From assembly GCA_934725735.1 (NCBI GenBank), contig CAKVCP010000056.1, positions 1-12,928 on the forward strand: a DNA stretch of 12,928 nt. Direction: 5' to 3'. The number at the start of each line of letters is the position of its first letter. Positions within the stretch are counted from its first letter, which is position 1. A program made the translations under genes and the position numbers. Under the pieces are notes generated by a model. The model was not told the DNA's origin, made no database searches, and saw only the letters and a program-made list of their open reading frames with translations. Source of the DNA: an uncultured Thermoguttaceae bacterium (GTDB lineage Bacteria > Planctomycetota > Planctomycetia > Pirellulales > Thermoguttaceae). Of this stretch, positions 6,294 to 12,928 are shown piece by piece.

Positions 6294-8243
6294 CTAGGAT
6301 TTCGCGTCGTCAGAACGAGTCATGTCGCTGAGGATGTGCTTCTTCTCCGCGTCTTGGTTGACCTTCTCGGGGCTCCTGAAGGTATCGATCACCTTGTGGA
6401 GGGCTTCGCGCGCCGCTTCGTCGCTTTCGGTGAGGCAGGCCTCTTGGAGAACCTTGAGCTTCTCCTCGACGACTTCGCGCGGGAGGGGTTTGTCGCGTTC
6501 GATGAAGATCAAGTCGTTCTCCGTCTTATCGAGCTCTTCCGTCTTGACCAAAAGCTCTTCGTAGAGTTTTTCGCCCGGACGCAGGCCCGTTTCGACAATC
6601 TTGATTCCCGTCGCGCCCGAGAGACGAATCAGCGTTTGCGCCAAGTCGTATATCTTGACCGGCTGGCCCATATCCAGAACGAAAAGCTCCCCGTTGCTCG
6701 CCAGCGCGCCGGAGAGTAGAACCAGTTGCGCCGCTTCCGGGATCGTCATGAAATAGCGAATGATACGCTTGTCCGTGATCGTGATCGGGCCTCCCTTTTC
6801 GATCTGTCTCTTAAAGAGGGGAACGACGGAACCTGCGGAGCCCAAGACGTTGCCGAATCGGGTGACGCTGTACTTCACCTTTCCATACGCGCTCGCGCTC
6901 AGGGTCATCAACTCGCACATGCGTTTTGTCGCGCCCATCACGTTCGTCGGGTTCACCGCCTTGTCCGTCGAGACCATCATGAAGCGTTCGACTTCGTACT
7001 CTTCGCATAGCTCGATGAGCGTCTTCGTGCCAAGCACGTTGTTCTCGATCGCCTCGATGCAGTTCGTTTCCATCAACGGAACGTGCTTGTGCGCCGCCGC
7101 GTTGACGACGATCTGCGGGCGATACTCCTCGAAGACGCGGCGCATACTGCGCTCGTTGTTGATCGACGCGATTTCCACGCGTAGATTTAACGCGCTTCCG
7201 TACGCGAACTTCAATTCCTGCTGAACGTCGTACGCGCCGTTTTCATATATGTCCAAAACGATAATCTGTTTCGGCCCCTTCTTCGCCAACTGTCGGCATA
7301 GCTCCGAACCGATAGAGCCGCCGCCCCCCGTGATGAGCACGACCTTGTCCTTGTAATAGACGTCGGACTTCTGATCCTTCATCTCGATCGGCTTTCTGAA
7401 GAGAACGTCTTCGACCGCCACCTGTTTGATCGCCGGTTTATCTCCGACGTTTTCGATCAAGGGGACGCTGTACGTTTTGAGTTTGAATCCCGCGTTGAGG
7501 AAACGGCGATAGAGGTTCTTCCGCTTATCGTCTTCAAGCTGCGCCTTAGCGAGGATCACCTCGTACGTGTTTAGCGCCTTAATTCTAGCGAAGGAGGCGT
7601 CTTCGTCCGGTAAGACCGGAAGCCCGAAGATTCGTCGTCCCGCCCTGCTATTCTTCAGATCGATAAAGCATGTCGGCGCATACGGAGTGAAGGGGTTGTT
7701 CAGCAATTCGTTCACGAGCGAGACGGCGACGCGGCCGGCGCCAATAATCGCGACAGGCGTCTTCGGAACTTGGTTTTCCGTCTTGGCGTCTCCCGAGCAA
7801 AGGTACGACGCCTTGTTGAGGAGTTTGCCAAGGAGCGATTTGTTGTCTCGATTCGAAAAGGAATATTGATATAACAGTCTCACGACCTGAGACCAGTACG
7901 ACGCGAGGCAGATAAAGACGACCAAGTGCGCGTAGGAAACGTGAGGGATCGGCAGATACTTCTCCAAAATAATATTGAAAATTAGCGCAATCCCATCCGC
8001 AAGCAGAAATTTTGCGAAACACTCGGCGTCCCCGTAACGTAAGACGCTCCGGTATACGCCGCACAATAGTCGCATCGTAAATAAACAGAATAAGGACAAG
8101 GCGAATTGAATAACGAAGCCCTGCGCGGCGAAGTTATAACGATCGGAGAGGAAAAATCCAATCAATACAGCGATCACCGTGAAGATGGCGACGTCAACAA
8201 GAAACAACACAAGCTTCCTGCTTCGATACGACGAGAAGACCAT
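6294..8243 (-). CDS. FlaA1/WbpM/PglF-type UDP-GlcNAc 4,6-dehydratase, membrane-anchored
   Basis: From ATG 8243 the protein is 649 aa, the usual length of the long membrane-bound form. About four membrane segments fill residues 10-125. A first Rossmann domain has IIGAGR (166-171). The catalytic SDR domain has VLITGGGGSIGSE (302-314), AAAHKHVPLME (382-391), and the triad region STDKAVNPTNVMGATK (425-440), in which Thr426-Asp427-Lys428 correspond to the PglF triad and Met436 stands where Tyr is usual. GLRPGEKLYEELL follows. It removes water from UDP-GlcNAc to give a UDP-4-keto-6-deoxy sugar for the PglE-like enzyme. The start is uncertain: ATG 8243 gives a typical YRSRK-then-membrane N-terminus but has no Shine-Dalgarno. 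TTG 8300 has GGAG 4 nt upstream. GTG 8357 lies upstream of the TATAAT box. The gene appears to have its own promoter and terminator. Confidence 0.93.
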   Translation of the reverse strand: MVFSSYRSRKLVLFLVDVAIFTVIAVLIGFFLSDRYNFAAQGFVIQFALSLFCLFTMRLLCGVYRSVLRYGDAECFAKFLLADGIALIFNIILEKYLPIPHVSYAHLVVFICLASYWSQVVRLLYQYSFSNRDNKSLLGKLLNKASYLCSGDAKTENQVPKTPVAIIGAGRVAVSLVNELLNNPFTPYAPTCFIDLKNSRAGRRIFGLPVLPDEDASFARIKALNTYEVILAKAQLEDDKRKNLYRRFLNAGFKLKTYSVPLIENVGDKPAIKQVAVEDVLFRKPIEMKDQKSDVYYKDKVVLITGGGGSIGSELCRQLAKKGPKQIIVLDIYENGAYDVQQELKFAYGSALNLRVEIASINNERSMRRVFEEYRPQIVVNAAAHKHVPLMETNCIEAIENNVLGTKTLIELCEEYEVERFMMVSTDKAVNPTNVMGATKRMCELMTLSASAYGKVKYSVTRFGNVLGSAGSVVPLFKRQIEKGGPITITDKRIIRYFMTIPEAAQLVLLSGALASNGELFVLDMGQPVKIYDLAQTLIRLSGATGIKIVETGLRPGEKLYEELLVKTEELDKTENDLIFIERDKPLPREVVEEKLKVLQEACLTESDEAAREALHKVIDTFRSPEKVNQDAEKKHILSDMTRSDDAKS

Positions 8244-8330
8244 GATTTGCCAAACTAATTCAATAACCAAATAACCAGAACGCGTTGAAGCAATGTTCAA
8301 TGCGCTCCACAGCGACGACGAGTAAAAAGC

Positions 8331-8359
8331 ATTATACAAAGACGCGCAAGACTTCACAC
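8331..8359 (-). promoter_or_regulatory. Candidate sigma-70 promoter of the dehydratase gene
   Basis: The minus strand has a perfect TATAAT at 8336-8331. The hexamer 17 nt upstream is GTGTGA (8359-8354), a poor -35; TTGGTG lies 20 nt upstream. Initiation would fall near 8324, leaving a leader of about 80 nt to ATG 8243 or about 23 nt to TTG 8300. The weak -35 suggests help from an activator, and the dyad at 8391-8369 is placed where one could bind. Confidence 0.45.
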
Positions 8360-8368
8360 CAATAAATT

Positions 8369-8391
8369 CACTTTTTGACGCGAAAAAAGTG
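8369..8391. repeat. Perfect 8-bp inverted repeat, possible operator
   Basis: CACTTTTT (8369-8376) and AAAAAGTG (8384-8391) form a perfect dyad around a 7-nt centre. It sits about 10 bp upstream of the expected -35 of the candidate promoter. No T run follows on either strand beyond the arms themselves, so a protein-binding site is more likely than a terminator. It could also be chance in AT-rich DNA. Confidence 0.4.
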
Positions 8392-8539
8392 TAGAAATAG
8401 CTGGATTGTAACGATATTGCGGGTCTTCTTCTTCTCTCCCCTTATGTTCCTGGTCGTTGCACACCTGCGAAATTGCATTTGTCAAGAGTCATTTTGAAAC
8501 TCATGGGCCGTATTTATGAGGTTTTATGGATAAATTCCG

Positions 8540-9520
8540 TTAGATTAGCGCTTTACGATACCATGCGACGGCTTCTTGAAGCCCTCTTTCGAGCGAATAA
8601 TCGGGCGCGTATCCCAGAAGGCGGCGCGCTTTTCCCACGTCGGCGAGGCTGTGGCGAATATCTCCCGCGCGAGGCGGATCGAAGAGGGGCTCGACGTCCA
8701 ATCCGAGCGCCTTTGTGATCGCGTAATACAGGTCGATCAAACGCGTCGACTCCCCAAACGCGATATTAAACGCTTCGCCAGACGCTTCGCTGGGCGCGAA
8801 ACACGCCTTCAGATTCGCTTCCACCACGTTCTCCACATACGTAAAATCCCGACTTTGCAGACCGTCCCCGTGAATCGTCGGACGTTCCCCCGACAGTAAC
8901 GTCTTAATAAAGCGCGGAATCACCGCCGCGTACGCCCCGTTTGGCGTCTGTCGCCTCCCAAAGACGTTGAAATACCGCAACATGACCGTTTTGAGCCCGT
9001 AATGCAACGCGTATTGCCGCCCCCAATCCTCGAGCGCCTTCTTCGTTACCGCGTAAGGAGAAAGAAGCTTTCCCTCGCATCCCTCGCGCTTAGGCATGTT
9101 CGCGTCGTCTCCGTACACCGAGGAACTCGACGCGCAAACGAACGTCTTCACCGTCCCCGCGCGGCGGGCTCCCTCGAACATATTGAGCGTTCCCTGGATG
9201 TTGTTCGCGCAGTAGAAGAGGGGCCTTTCGATCGAACGTGGGACGCTCCCCCACGCGGCCTCGTGCATGACGAAATCGACGCCCTTGCACGCCTTCTCGC
9301 AGACGCTCAGATCCTTCACGTCCCCCTCGACGAACTCAAAGCGTTCGTTTGACAAGAAGGGCTCGATATTCTCCATAAAGCCCGTGGAGAGATCGTCGAG
9401 GACGCGCACCGCGACTCCCTTTTTCAACAACGCCTCAGTCAGATTCGAGCCGATGAAGCCCGCGCCCCCCGTTACTAGGACGCGCGTCGATTCCGGAAAG
9501 ACGACTCCTTCATATCCCAT
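8540..9520 (-). CDS. wbpP: UDP-N-acetylglucosamine 4-epimerase, WbpP/TviC type
   Basis: This 326-aa extended SDR protein interconverts UDP-GlcNAc and UDP-GalNAc (or the corresponding uronates). The NAD-binding motif is VTGGAGFIGSN (16-26). AAWGSVPRSIERP (88-100) follows, then CASSSSVYGD (129-138), and the catalytic Tyr156-Lys160 in SPYAVTKKALE. Downstream come LRYFNVFGRRQTPNGAYAAVIP, GDGLQSRDFTYVENVVEANL and GDIRHSLADVGKARRLLGYAP. These blocks agree nearly word for word with Pseudomonas WbpP and Vi-antigen TviC, the group preferring N-acetylated substrates, and less well with GalE. The ATG at 9520 follows AAGGAA at good spacing. It is the last gene of the right-hand run, 30 nt after the GT-C gene. 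Its expected partner, the TviB/WbpO-type dehydrogenase, is about 7 kb downstream rather than adjacent. Confidence 0.94.
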   Translation of the reverse strand: MGYEGVVFPESTRVLVTGGAGFIGSNLTEALLKKGVAVRVLDDLSTGFMENIEPFLSNERFEFVEGDVKDLSVCEKACKGVDFVMHEAAWGSVPRSIERPLFYCANNIQGTLNMFEGARRAGTVKTFVCASSSSVYGDDANMPKREGCEGKLLSPYAVTKKALEDWGRQYALHYGLKTVMLRYFNVFGRRQTPNGAYAAVIPRFIKTLLSGERPTIHGDGLQSRDFTYVENVVEANLKACFAPSEASGEAFNIAFGESTRLIDLYYAITKALGLDVEPLFDPPRAGDIRHSLADVGKARRLLGYAPDYSLERGLQEAVAWYRKALI

Positions 9521-9550
9521 AGCGTATTCCTTTCAGCGTCGCAACGTATT

Positions 9551-10981
9551 TCATGAATAGACGCGGTATAAATTATAAACGACGATCATGGCGATCGAGC
9601 AGGCGTTGATGATCGACACGGTCATCTTTTTCTCCCCGAGTCGCGTGATTCCCAAGGGCGCAAGCAAATATAGAATGAAGATGGCGGGAAGGGACTGTCG
9701 CGGCGAGAAGATCGAGAGAAGGTTCAGCGCCTGCGCGAACTTGTAAACGAGGAAAAAGACGATCAGTAGGAGCGGGGTCGGATATTCGCGCCGACAACGC
9801 CAGGCTTCGGCGATCCCCAGAAGGGCGCAGGGTAGGAGCGCCATGACGAACAACATTGCGTGCGAAACGTAATATGATCCGCCCCAGGATTGATTGGCGT
9901 CTAGTCCCGTATTGACGTAGACCCCCAGCGGAAGGAAGGGCGAGAAGAGGGTGAAGAGCGGAGGTCCGATAATCTTTGCCATAGTCTCGCTTAGGTCGAC
10001 TTGCGAATCGTGTTGAAGCGTGCGCGCGGCGCCGGCTTGCAAGCGTTCGACGACTTGTCCGAAGTCGCGACTCATCCCAAGTTCAGCGAAATAATTCCAT
10101 AAGAGCAATACGAGGGAGAAGACTAGGGCTAGGGTGAGGATAAAGACGGGAGAGCCCTTCAGCTTTGCGACGAGGTATAAGTAGAAGACGCCTGCTGAGG
10201 CGAGGAGTATGAAGATGACCGCGACCCTATTGAAGATTATGGAGGAGAGTGCGAGGGTCAGGCATAAAAAGGAGAGCCGCCAGTATTTTTTTATGATGAG
10301 ATTCGTCATTGCCCAGAGCGCCGCCGAGACCGCTAAGAGTAGCGCCGTGTCCTTCAAGTTGCACGCCGAGTGAACGACAAAGATAGGCGCAAACGCAATC
10401 AAGACCGCGCCAAAATAGGCGTACGTCTTGTCTAGATAGGTGCGCATAATCCCGTAGGCGAAGAGGACGGTCAACGAGGAGAGGAAAGCGTTGCCGATAC
10501 GCGCGGCGTAGACGTTTTCTCCGAAGATTTGCATCATCAGGGCGCCAAAATAGGGGTAACCGGAGTACTCGCCAATTGAATATTCGATCTTACTCGCCAC
10601 GATCGGTTGGACGCCGTATTCATGCCAATAATTGCTGATCGCAAGCATCGCCTCATGGTATTTGAGTTCATCATCCGGGTTCGGAAAGGGGGAGTGATAG
10701 AAGAACTGACAGCAGGCGACGAGCCCCAGCGCTTCAAGGACTCGAACGATGAAGCTCACGGTGAAGAGTTCGCGAAGGACTTTCCACGTCGGCGTCTCGG
10801 CCTGGGTATACCGTTCGGTGAAACACTTTGCGAGGAGATAAAAAATGGGAATAAGAGCGTAGGAGAAGAAGAACGCGTTGAGCTGAAGAGCCAGAACTTG
10901 CAGAACGCAAGCCATAAAGAAGAACAGTATCAGCTGCGTCTTCCAAATTCGGTAGAATCGCTGGATTTCGAAAGTATGCAA
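9551..10981 (-). CDS. GT-C type membrane glycosyltransferase (GT39/ArnT-like)
   Basis: This is a 476-aa integral membrane protein with roughly ten or eleven hydrophobic segments. The first large periplasmic loop carries an acidic cluster, NPDDELKYHEAM (101-112), like the catalytic Asp/Asp-Glu of GT39 and ArnT enzymes. GYPYFGALMMQIFGENVYAARIGNAFLSSLTVL (141-173) resembles the conserved aromatic-then-AAR region of that group. CNLKDTALLL (207-216) carries a second Lys-Asp, and SPRQSLPAIFILYLL lies near the C-terminus. Such enzymes use polyprenyl-phosphate sugars at the outer membrane face, for side-branch addition or for polymerisation. The start is TTG 10981: the frame is closed by TGA at 11008-11006 upstream, no ATG precedes the first membrane segment, and GAGGG lies 7 nt before it. 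Gaps are 36 nt upstream and 30 nt downstream. A Wzy-like polymerase is the main alternative. Confidence 0.75.
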   Translation of the reverse strand: MHTFEIQRFYRIWKTQLILFFFMACVLQVLALQLNAFFFSYALIPIFYLLAKCFTERYTQAETPTWKVLRELFTVSFIVRVLEALGLVACCQFFYHSPFPNPDDELKYHEAMLAISNYWHEYGVQPIVASKIEYSIGEYSGYPYFGALMMQIFGENVYAARIGNAFLSSLTVLFAYGIMRTYLDKTYAYFGAVLIAFAPIFVVHSACNLKDTALLLAVSAALWAMTNLIIKKYWRLSFLCLTLALSSIIFNRVAVIFILLASAGVFYLYLVAKLKGSPVFILTLALVFSLVLLLWNYFAELGMSRDFGQVVERLQAGAARTLQHDSQVDLSETMAKIIGPPLFTLFSPFLPLGVYVNTGLDANQSWGGSYYVSHAMLFVMALLPCALLGIAEAWRCRREYPTPLLLIVFFLVYKFAQALNLLSIFSPRQSLPAIFILYLLAPLGITRLGEKKMTVSIINACSIAMIVVYNLYRVYS

Positions 10982-10988
10982 CGCGACG

Positions 10989-10993
10989 CCCTC
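10989..10993 (-). promoter_or_regulatory. Shine-Dalgarno deciding the TTG start of the GT-C gene
   Basis: GAGGG lies seven nucleotides upstream of TTG 10981 on the minus strand. With the in-frame TGA at 11008-11006 just before, it leaves TTG as the only start that keeps the first membrane segment. Confidence 0.65.
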
Positions 10994-11017
10994 TTGGGAT
11001 TTGGTTCAATATGCATA

Positions 11018-12013
11018 TTATAGGAGGGAGAGGGCGGAGAATGCGAATTTCATTGCGTAGAATTCGTTAATCATGGAGATTCTCGAGATCATCTCCACCT
11101 TCTCATTCTTATGAAGTTGTGTTTTTTTAACGGCAAAAGCGGCCTTATATAACTCTTTCGCTTTTTCCCTAGCGAAATGCGAGACGTATTTTGCGGAACC
11201 GTTGGCGTAAGCGAAATAGTCGCATTTTCCGCAATGCTCGATGATTTTGTCGCGACTGAGGCGTAATTGTCGCGCAACTTCTCCTTCATGCTGGCCGTCG
11301 TGAAGGACGGCATGCCCGTAGCCGTGAGCGCCGATCGTCGCGAATCCCGACTTGGAGAGGACTTCGATCTGCTCCCAGTTCATAAGCCTCTCGGAGGCGT
11401 AGCGTATTTTGTTCTTCGCAGCTTCGTCGTCAGGGATCGCGTTCTTGAGATCCATGACGAGCCTCGCCAGATCATATTCGTTTAGTTTGCGCATGAATTC
11501 GAGGAGTTTGAAGGCTGTGAGCCTGCGTTCCTTCGGATTGCGGAGGGGGAAAGCGGCGCTCATCGACGGAATTCGAAGCGCGTCGAGCTTTTCGCATGTC
11601 GCCGCAGTAAAGGCGTAGTAGGACGGAATCCGTTCGTCGGCGTCGACGAGCCCCGGCGAAACGAAGATCAAGAAGGGAATCCTTTTTTCGATCAAATAGG
11701 GGGCGACGACCGGCGCTTGATTTGCGTAGCCGTCGTCAAAGGTGAGGAGTATGTCGCGTTTGTCGAAGGCTTTCGATTGGAATTTCTCGTAAAACTCGTC
11801 GGGAGTGAGGAAATGTCCGCATTTTGCGAGGTATTCGATATTCCTCCGGAAGAGTTCGAAGTCGATCTGGTTCGCCTGAACGAGGGGATCGACGATCGGC
11901 TCGTTCACGACGCCGTGACACATGACGACGCGCGCCGAATGAGGCAGTAGCTCGGCAAGACGCGCGGCTCCGCAAAATCCTGCGATCGAAGCGAGCGTTT
12001 TTCTATATCCCAT
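11018..12013 (-). CDS. Polysaccharide deacetylase (NodB/CE4 family)
   Basis: From ATG 12013 the protein is 331 aa and has no clear signal peptide, so it is probably cytoplasmic or membrane-associated. It should remove N- or O-acetyl groups from a sugar. Motifs are VVMCHGV (29-35), metal-binding and catalytic Asp93-Asp94 in LLTFDDGYANQAPVV (89-103), and His230/His234 in IGAHGYGHAVL (the HxxxH of motif 2). FAYANGSA (267-274) stands where FxYPxG is usual, with Ala in place of Pro. The C-terminal region with ISRISM is seen in capsule-locus members. I chose ATG 12013 because AGGA precedes it; the longer upstream frame runs through the acetyltransferase gene in another frame. It starts 11 nt after that gene and ends 36 nt before the GT-C gene. 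Whether it acts on the polymer or on a lipid-linked intermediate is open. Confidence 0.88.
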   Translation of the reverse strand: MGYRKTLASIAGFCGAARLAELLPHSARVVMCHGVVNEPIVDPLVQANQIDFELFRRNIEYLAKCGHFLTPDEFYEKFQSKAFDKRDILLTFDDGYANQAPVVAPYLIEKRIPFLIFVSPGLVDADERIPSYYAFTAATCEKLDALRIPSMSAAFPLRNPKERRLTAFKLLEFMRKLNEYDLARLVMDLKNAIPDDEAAKNKIRYASERLMNWEQIEVLSKSGFATIGAHGYGHAVLHDGQHEGEVARQLRLSRDKIIEHCGKCDYFAYANGSAKYVSHFAREKAKELYKAAFAVKKTQLHKNEKVEMISRISMINEFYAMKFAFSALSLL

Positions 12014-12024
12014 CGCGTTAAATC

Positions 12025-12552
12025 CTACTCTTGGTCTTCCTTTGGGGTTTCCAACATCTTCTTCACCGCAGCGGGAACGCCCGCGCAAACGGCGTAGTCC
12101 GGGAGGGACTTCGGCGCGGAGGAACACGCGGCTAGGACGGTTCCGCGCCCGATTGTCACGCCGGGCAGCACGGCGGCGTTTGCTCCGATCCAGGCGCCGT
12201 CTTTAACGACGATGGGGGCGCGTCGACTCCCGTTGTTCCACTTGCCGTTTTCGTAGGCGTGATTCCTCGAGGTAATCATGACCTTGTGAGCGATGAGGAC
12301 GTCGTTTCCTATTGTGACGTCGTCGGCAAGGATCAGGACGGAGTTGGGACCGATGTATACGTTGTCGCCGACGGCTAGCCATCGGAGATGGGTGAAGCGC
12401 ACGTCGGAAGCGACCTGAAAGTTCTTCCCCGTTTTTTTCATCGCGAGGGAGTAAAGCGCGCCCCGAAGACGTAGGCAACACTCCGCGTCGGGTAGCCAGT
12501 TTGTTGCGACGCGCACAAACCAGGCCCACAGCAGGTCGAATTTCTTAAACAT
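12025..12552 (-). CDS. Left-handed beta-helix O-acetyltransferase, WcaF/maltose-acetyltransferase-like
   Basis: From ATG 12552 the protein is 175 aa. Its hexapeptide repeats run from about residue 58 to 146 (VGDNVYIGPN, ADDVTIGNDVLI, KDGAWIGANAAVLPGVTIGRGTVL), with the likely catalytic His98 in ITSRNHAYENG. The closing AGVPAAVKKM is the usual C-terminal cap. It would transfer acetyl from acetyl-CoA to a sugar hydroxyl. It lacks the N-terminal Rossmann domain of PglD, so it is a poor candidate for the missing 4-amino acetylation, though that cannot be excluded. The start at 12552 has GGAG 8 nt upstream and leaves 25 nt to the preceding gene. An in-frame TTG at 12621 would overlap that gene by 44 nt and is less likely. 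The deacetylase gene follows after 11 nt. Confidence 0.87.
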   Translation of the reverse strand: MFKKFDLLWAWFVRVATNWLPDAECCLRLRGALYSLAMKKTGKNFQVASDVRFTHLRWLAVGDNVYIGPNSVLILADDVTIGNDVLIAHKVMITSRNHAYENGKWNNGSRRAPIVVKDGAWIGANAAVLPGVTIGRGTVLAACSSAPKSLPDYAVCAGVPAAVKKMLETPKEDQE

Positions 12553-12560
12553 CTCCAAGA

Positions 12561-12564
12561 CTCC
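12561..12564 (-). promoter_or_regulatory. Shine-Dalgarno supporting ATG 12552 of the acetyltransferase
   Basis: GGAG lies eight nucleotides before ATG 12552 on the minus strand. It favours this start over the TTG at 12621 inside the preceding gene. Confidence 0.5.
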
Positions 12565-12577
12565 GGAATGAAACGCC

Positions 12578-12928
12578 TTATTGTCGATCGCGTCCGTTGA
12601 GTTCGTCGAGGATTCCGACAATCTTCTTGGCGAACTTGTCGAAGGTCAACTCGCGAACCTTCGCGTATCCTTTCTCGATAAGCCCTTTGCGCAGCGACTC
12701 GTCTTCGATAACGCAGTCGATGGCGTCGGCGATCGCGACGGGATCTTTGGACGGAACGAGTAGTCCGTCTTCGCCGTCGTCAATCGAGGTGGGAATACCG
12801 CCGACGGCGGTAGCGATCGTGGGCAATCCTTGGGATCGGGACTCGACGACGACGTAAGGGGCGCCTTCCGAGAGGGACGGAAGGACGAAGACGTCGCAGG
12901 AGCGCATCGCCTCGAAGATTTGGCTTTG
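12578..12928 (-). CDS. GT4 family glycosyltransferase, C-terminal part, cut by the window edge
   Basis: The frame is open from the window end (QSQIFEAMRSCDVFVLPS...) to TAA at 12580-12578, giving the last 116 residues. They form the nucleotide-sugar-binding half of a GT-B enzyme. SEGAPYVVVESRSQGLPTIA contains the E-x7-E signature (Glu at both ends of EGAPYVVVE), followed by AVGGIPTSIDDGEDGLLVPSKDP, typical of GT4. The ATG at 12907 is internal to this domain and is not the real start; the gene continues outside the window. It precedes the acetyltransferase gene by 25 nt and is the first visible member of the right-hand run. Its sugar specificity cannot be read. Confidence 0.92.
   Translation of the reverse strand, partial: QSQIFEAMRSCDVFVLPSLSEGAPYVVVESRSQGLPTIATAVGGIPTSIDDGEDGLLVPSKDPVAIADAIDCVIEDESLRKGLIEKGYAKVRELTFDKFAKKIVGILDELNGRDRQ

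Larger units (their letters stand above)
8244..8539 (-). other. 296-nt AT-rich gap upstream of the dehydratase gene
   Basis: This is the longest gap in the window and is visibly richer in A+T than its flanks. It carries a TATAAT box (8336-8331) and an 8-bp dyad (8391-8369), described separately. A frame from GTG 8357 runs into the dehydratase but its first 38 residues look unlike the family's N-terminus. A TTGACA at 8485-8480 has no -10 partner at proper spacing. A weak bulged hairpin around the ATGAG/CTCAT pair (about 8523-8501) lacks a T run, so I do not call a terminator after the epimerase gene. Confidence 0.5.

Noticed and set aside
6210..6719. Plus-strand open frame of 169 codons over the end of the dehydratase gene
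   Set aside because: It lies opposite conserved dehydratase motifs, has arginine-rich shadow composition and no recognisable domain.
8480..8485. TTGACA on the minus strand as a -35 box
   Set aside because: No -10-like hexamer occurs 16-18 nt downstream.
12014..12127. Longer upstream start for the deacetylase
   Set aside because: The extra 38 residues overlap the acetyltransferase gene and look like out-of-frame sequence; ATG 12013 has an AGGA site.
12025..12552. Hexapeptide acetyltransferase as the missing PglD
   Set aside because: It has no N-terminal Rossmann domain, lies far from the PglE/PglC-like genes, and resembles sugar O-acetyltransferases.

Overview
The window is the inside of a surface-polysaccharide locus (capsule, O-antigen or exopolysaccharide type). 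Twelve protein genes all lie on the minus strand, so transcription runs from the high coordinates to the low ones. The first gene (a glycosyltransferase ending at 12578) and the last (a TupA-like ATP-grasp ligase starting at 338) are cut by the window edges. I see no rRNA, tRNA, CRISPR array, transposase or integrase. The phylum cannot be fixed from this sequence. The right half looks near 55-60% G+C by eye, Shine-Dalgarno sequences of the GGAG/AGGA type are frequent, and TTG starts are used. The pglF/pglE/pglC-like core and the wbpP/tviB-like enzymes occur in both Gram-negative bacteria and Clostridia.

Layout from 5' to 3' of the transcripts. Block A (12928-8540) is a tight run: a GT4 glycosyltransferase tail, a hexapeptide O-acetyltransferase, a NodB-type polysaccharide deacetylase, a GT-C membrane glycosyltransferase, and a WbpP/TviC-type UDP-GlcNAc 4-epimerase, with 11-36 nt between genes. 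A 296-nt gap follows, with a perfect TATAAT box and an 8-bp dyad. Block B is the FlaA1/WbpM/PglF-type UDP-GlcNAc 4,6-dehydratase, followed by a good intrinsic-terminator-like hairpin with a T6 run (6258-6222). Block C is a PglE-type aminotransferase, set between unusually long gaps of 238 and 217 nt. Block D (4578-338 and beyond) is a compact run: PglC-type phosphoglycosyl transferase, CarB-like ATP-grasp ligase, WbuB-like glycosyltransferase, TviB-type UDP-sugar 6-dehydrogenase, and TupA-like ATP-grasp ligase.

How the genes may work together. The dehydratase and aminotransferase would make a UDP-4-amino-4,6-dideoxy-GlcNAc. The PglC-like enzyme would then load a sugar phosphate, plausibly this one or a derivative, onto undecaprenyl phosphate. 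The epimerase plus the 6-dehydrogenase would give UDP-GalNAcA (or UDP-GlcNAcA). The glycosyltransferases would extend the repeat, and the acetyltransferase and deacetylase would trim or decorate it. The N-acetyltransferase that normally completes the PglF-E-C route (PglD) is absent from its usual slot. Two unrelated ATP-grasp ligases are present instead: one next to the PglC-like gene and one next to the uronate dehydrogenase. This suggests that amino-acid or other acyl amides are attached to the amino sugar and/or the uronic acid. That is inference. No Wzx flippase, certain Wzy polymerase or ABC exporter lies inside the window.
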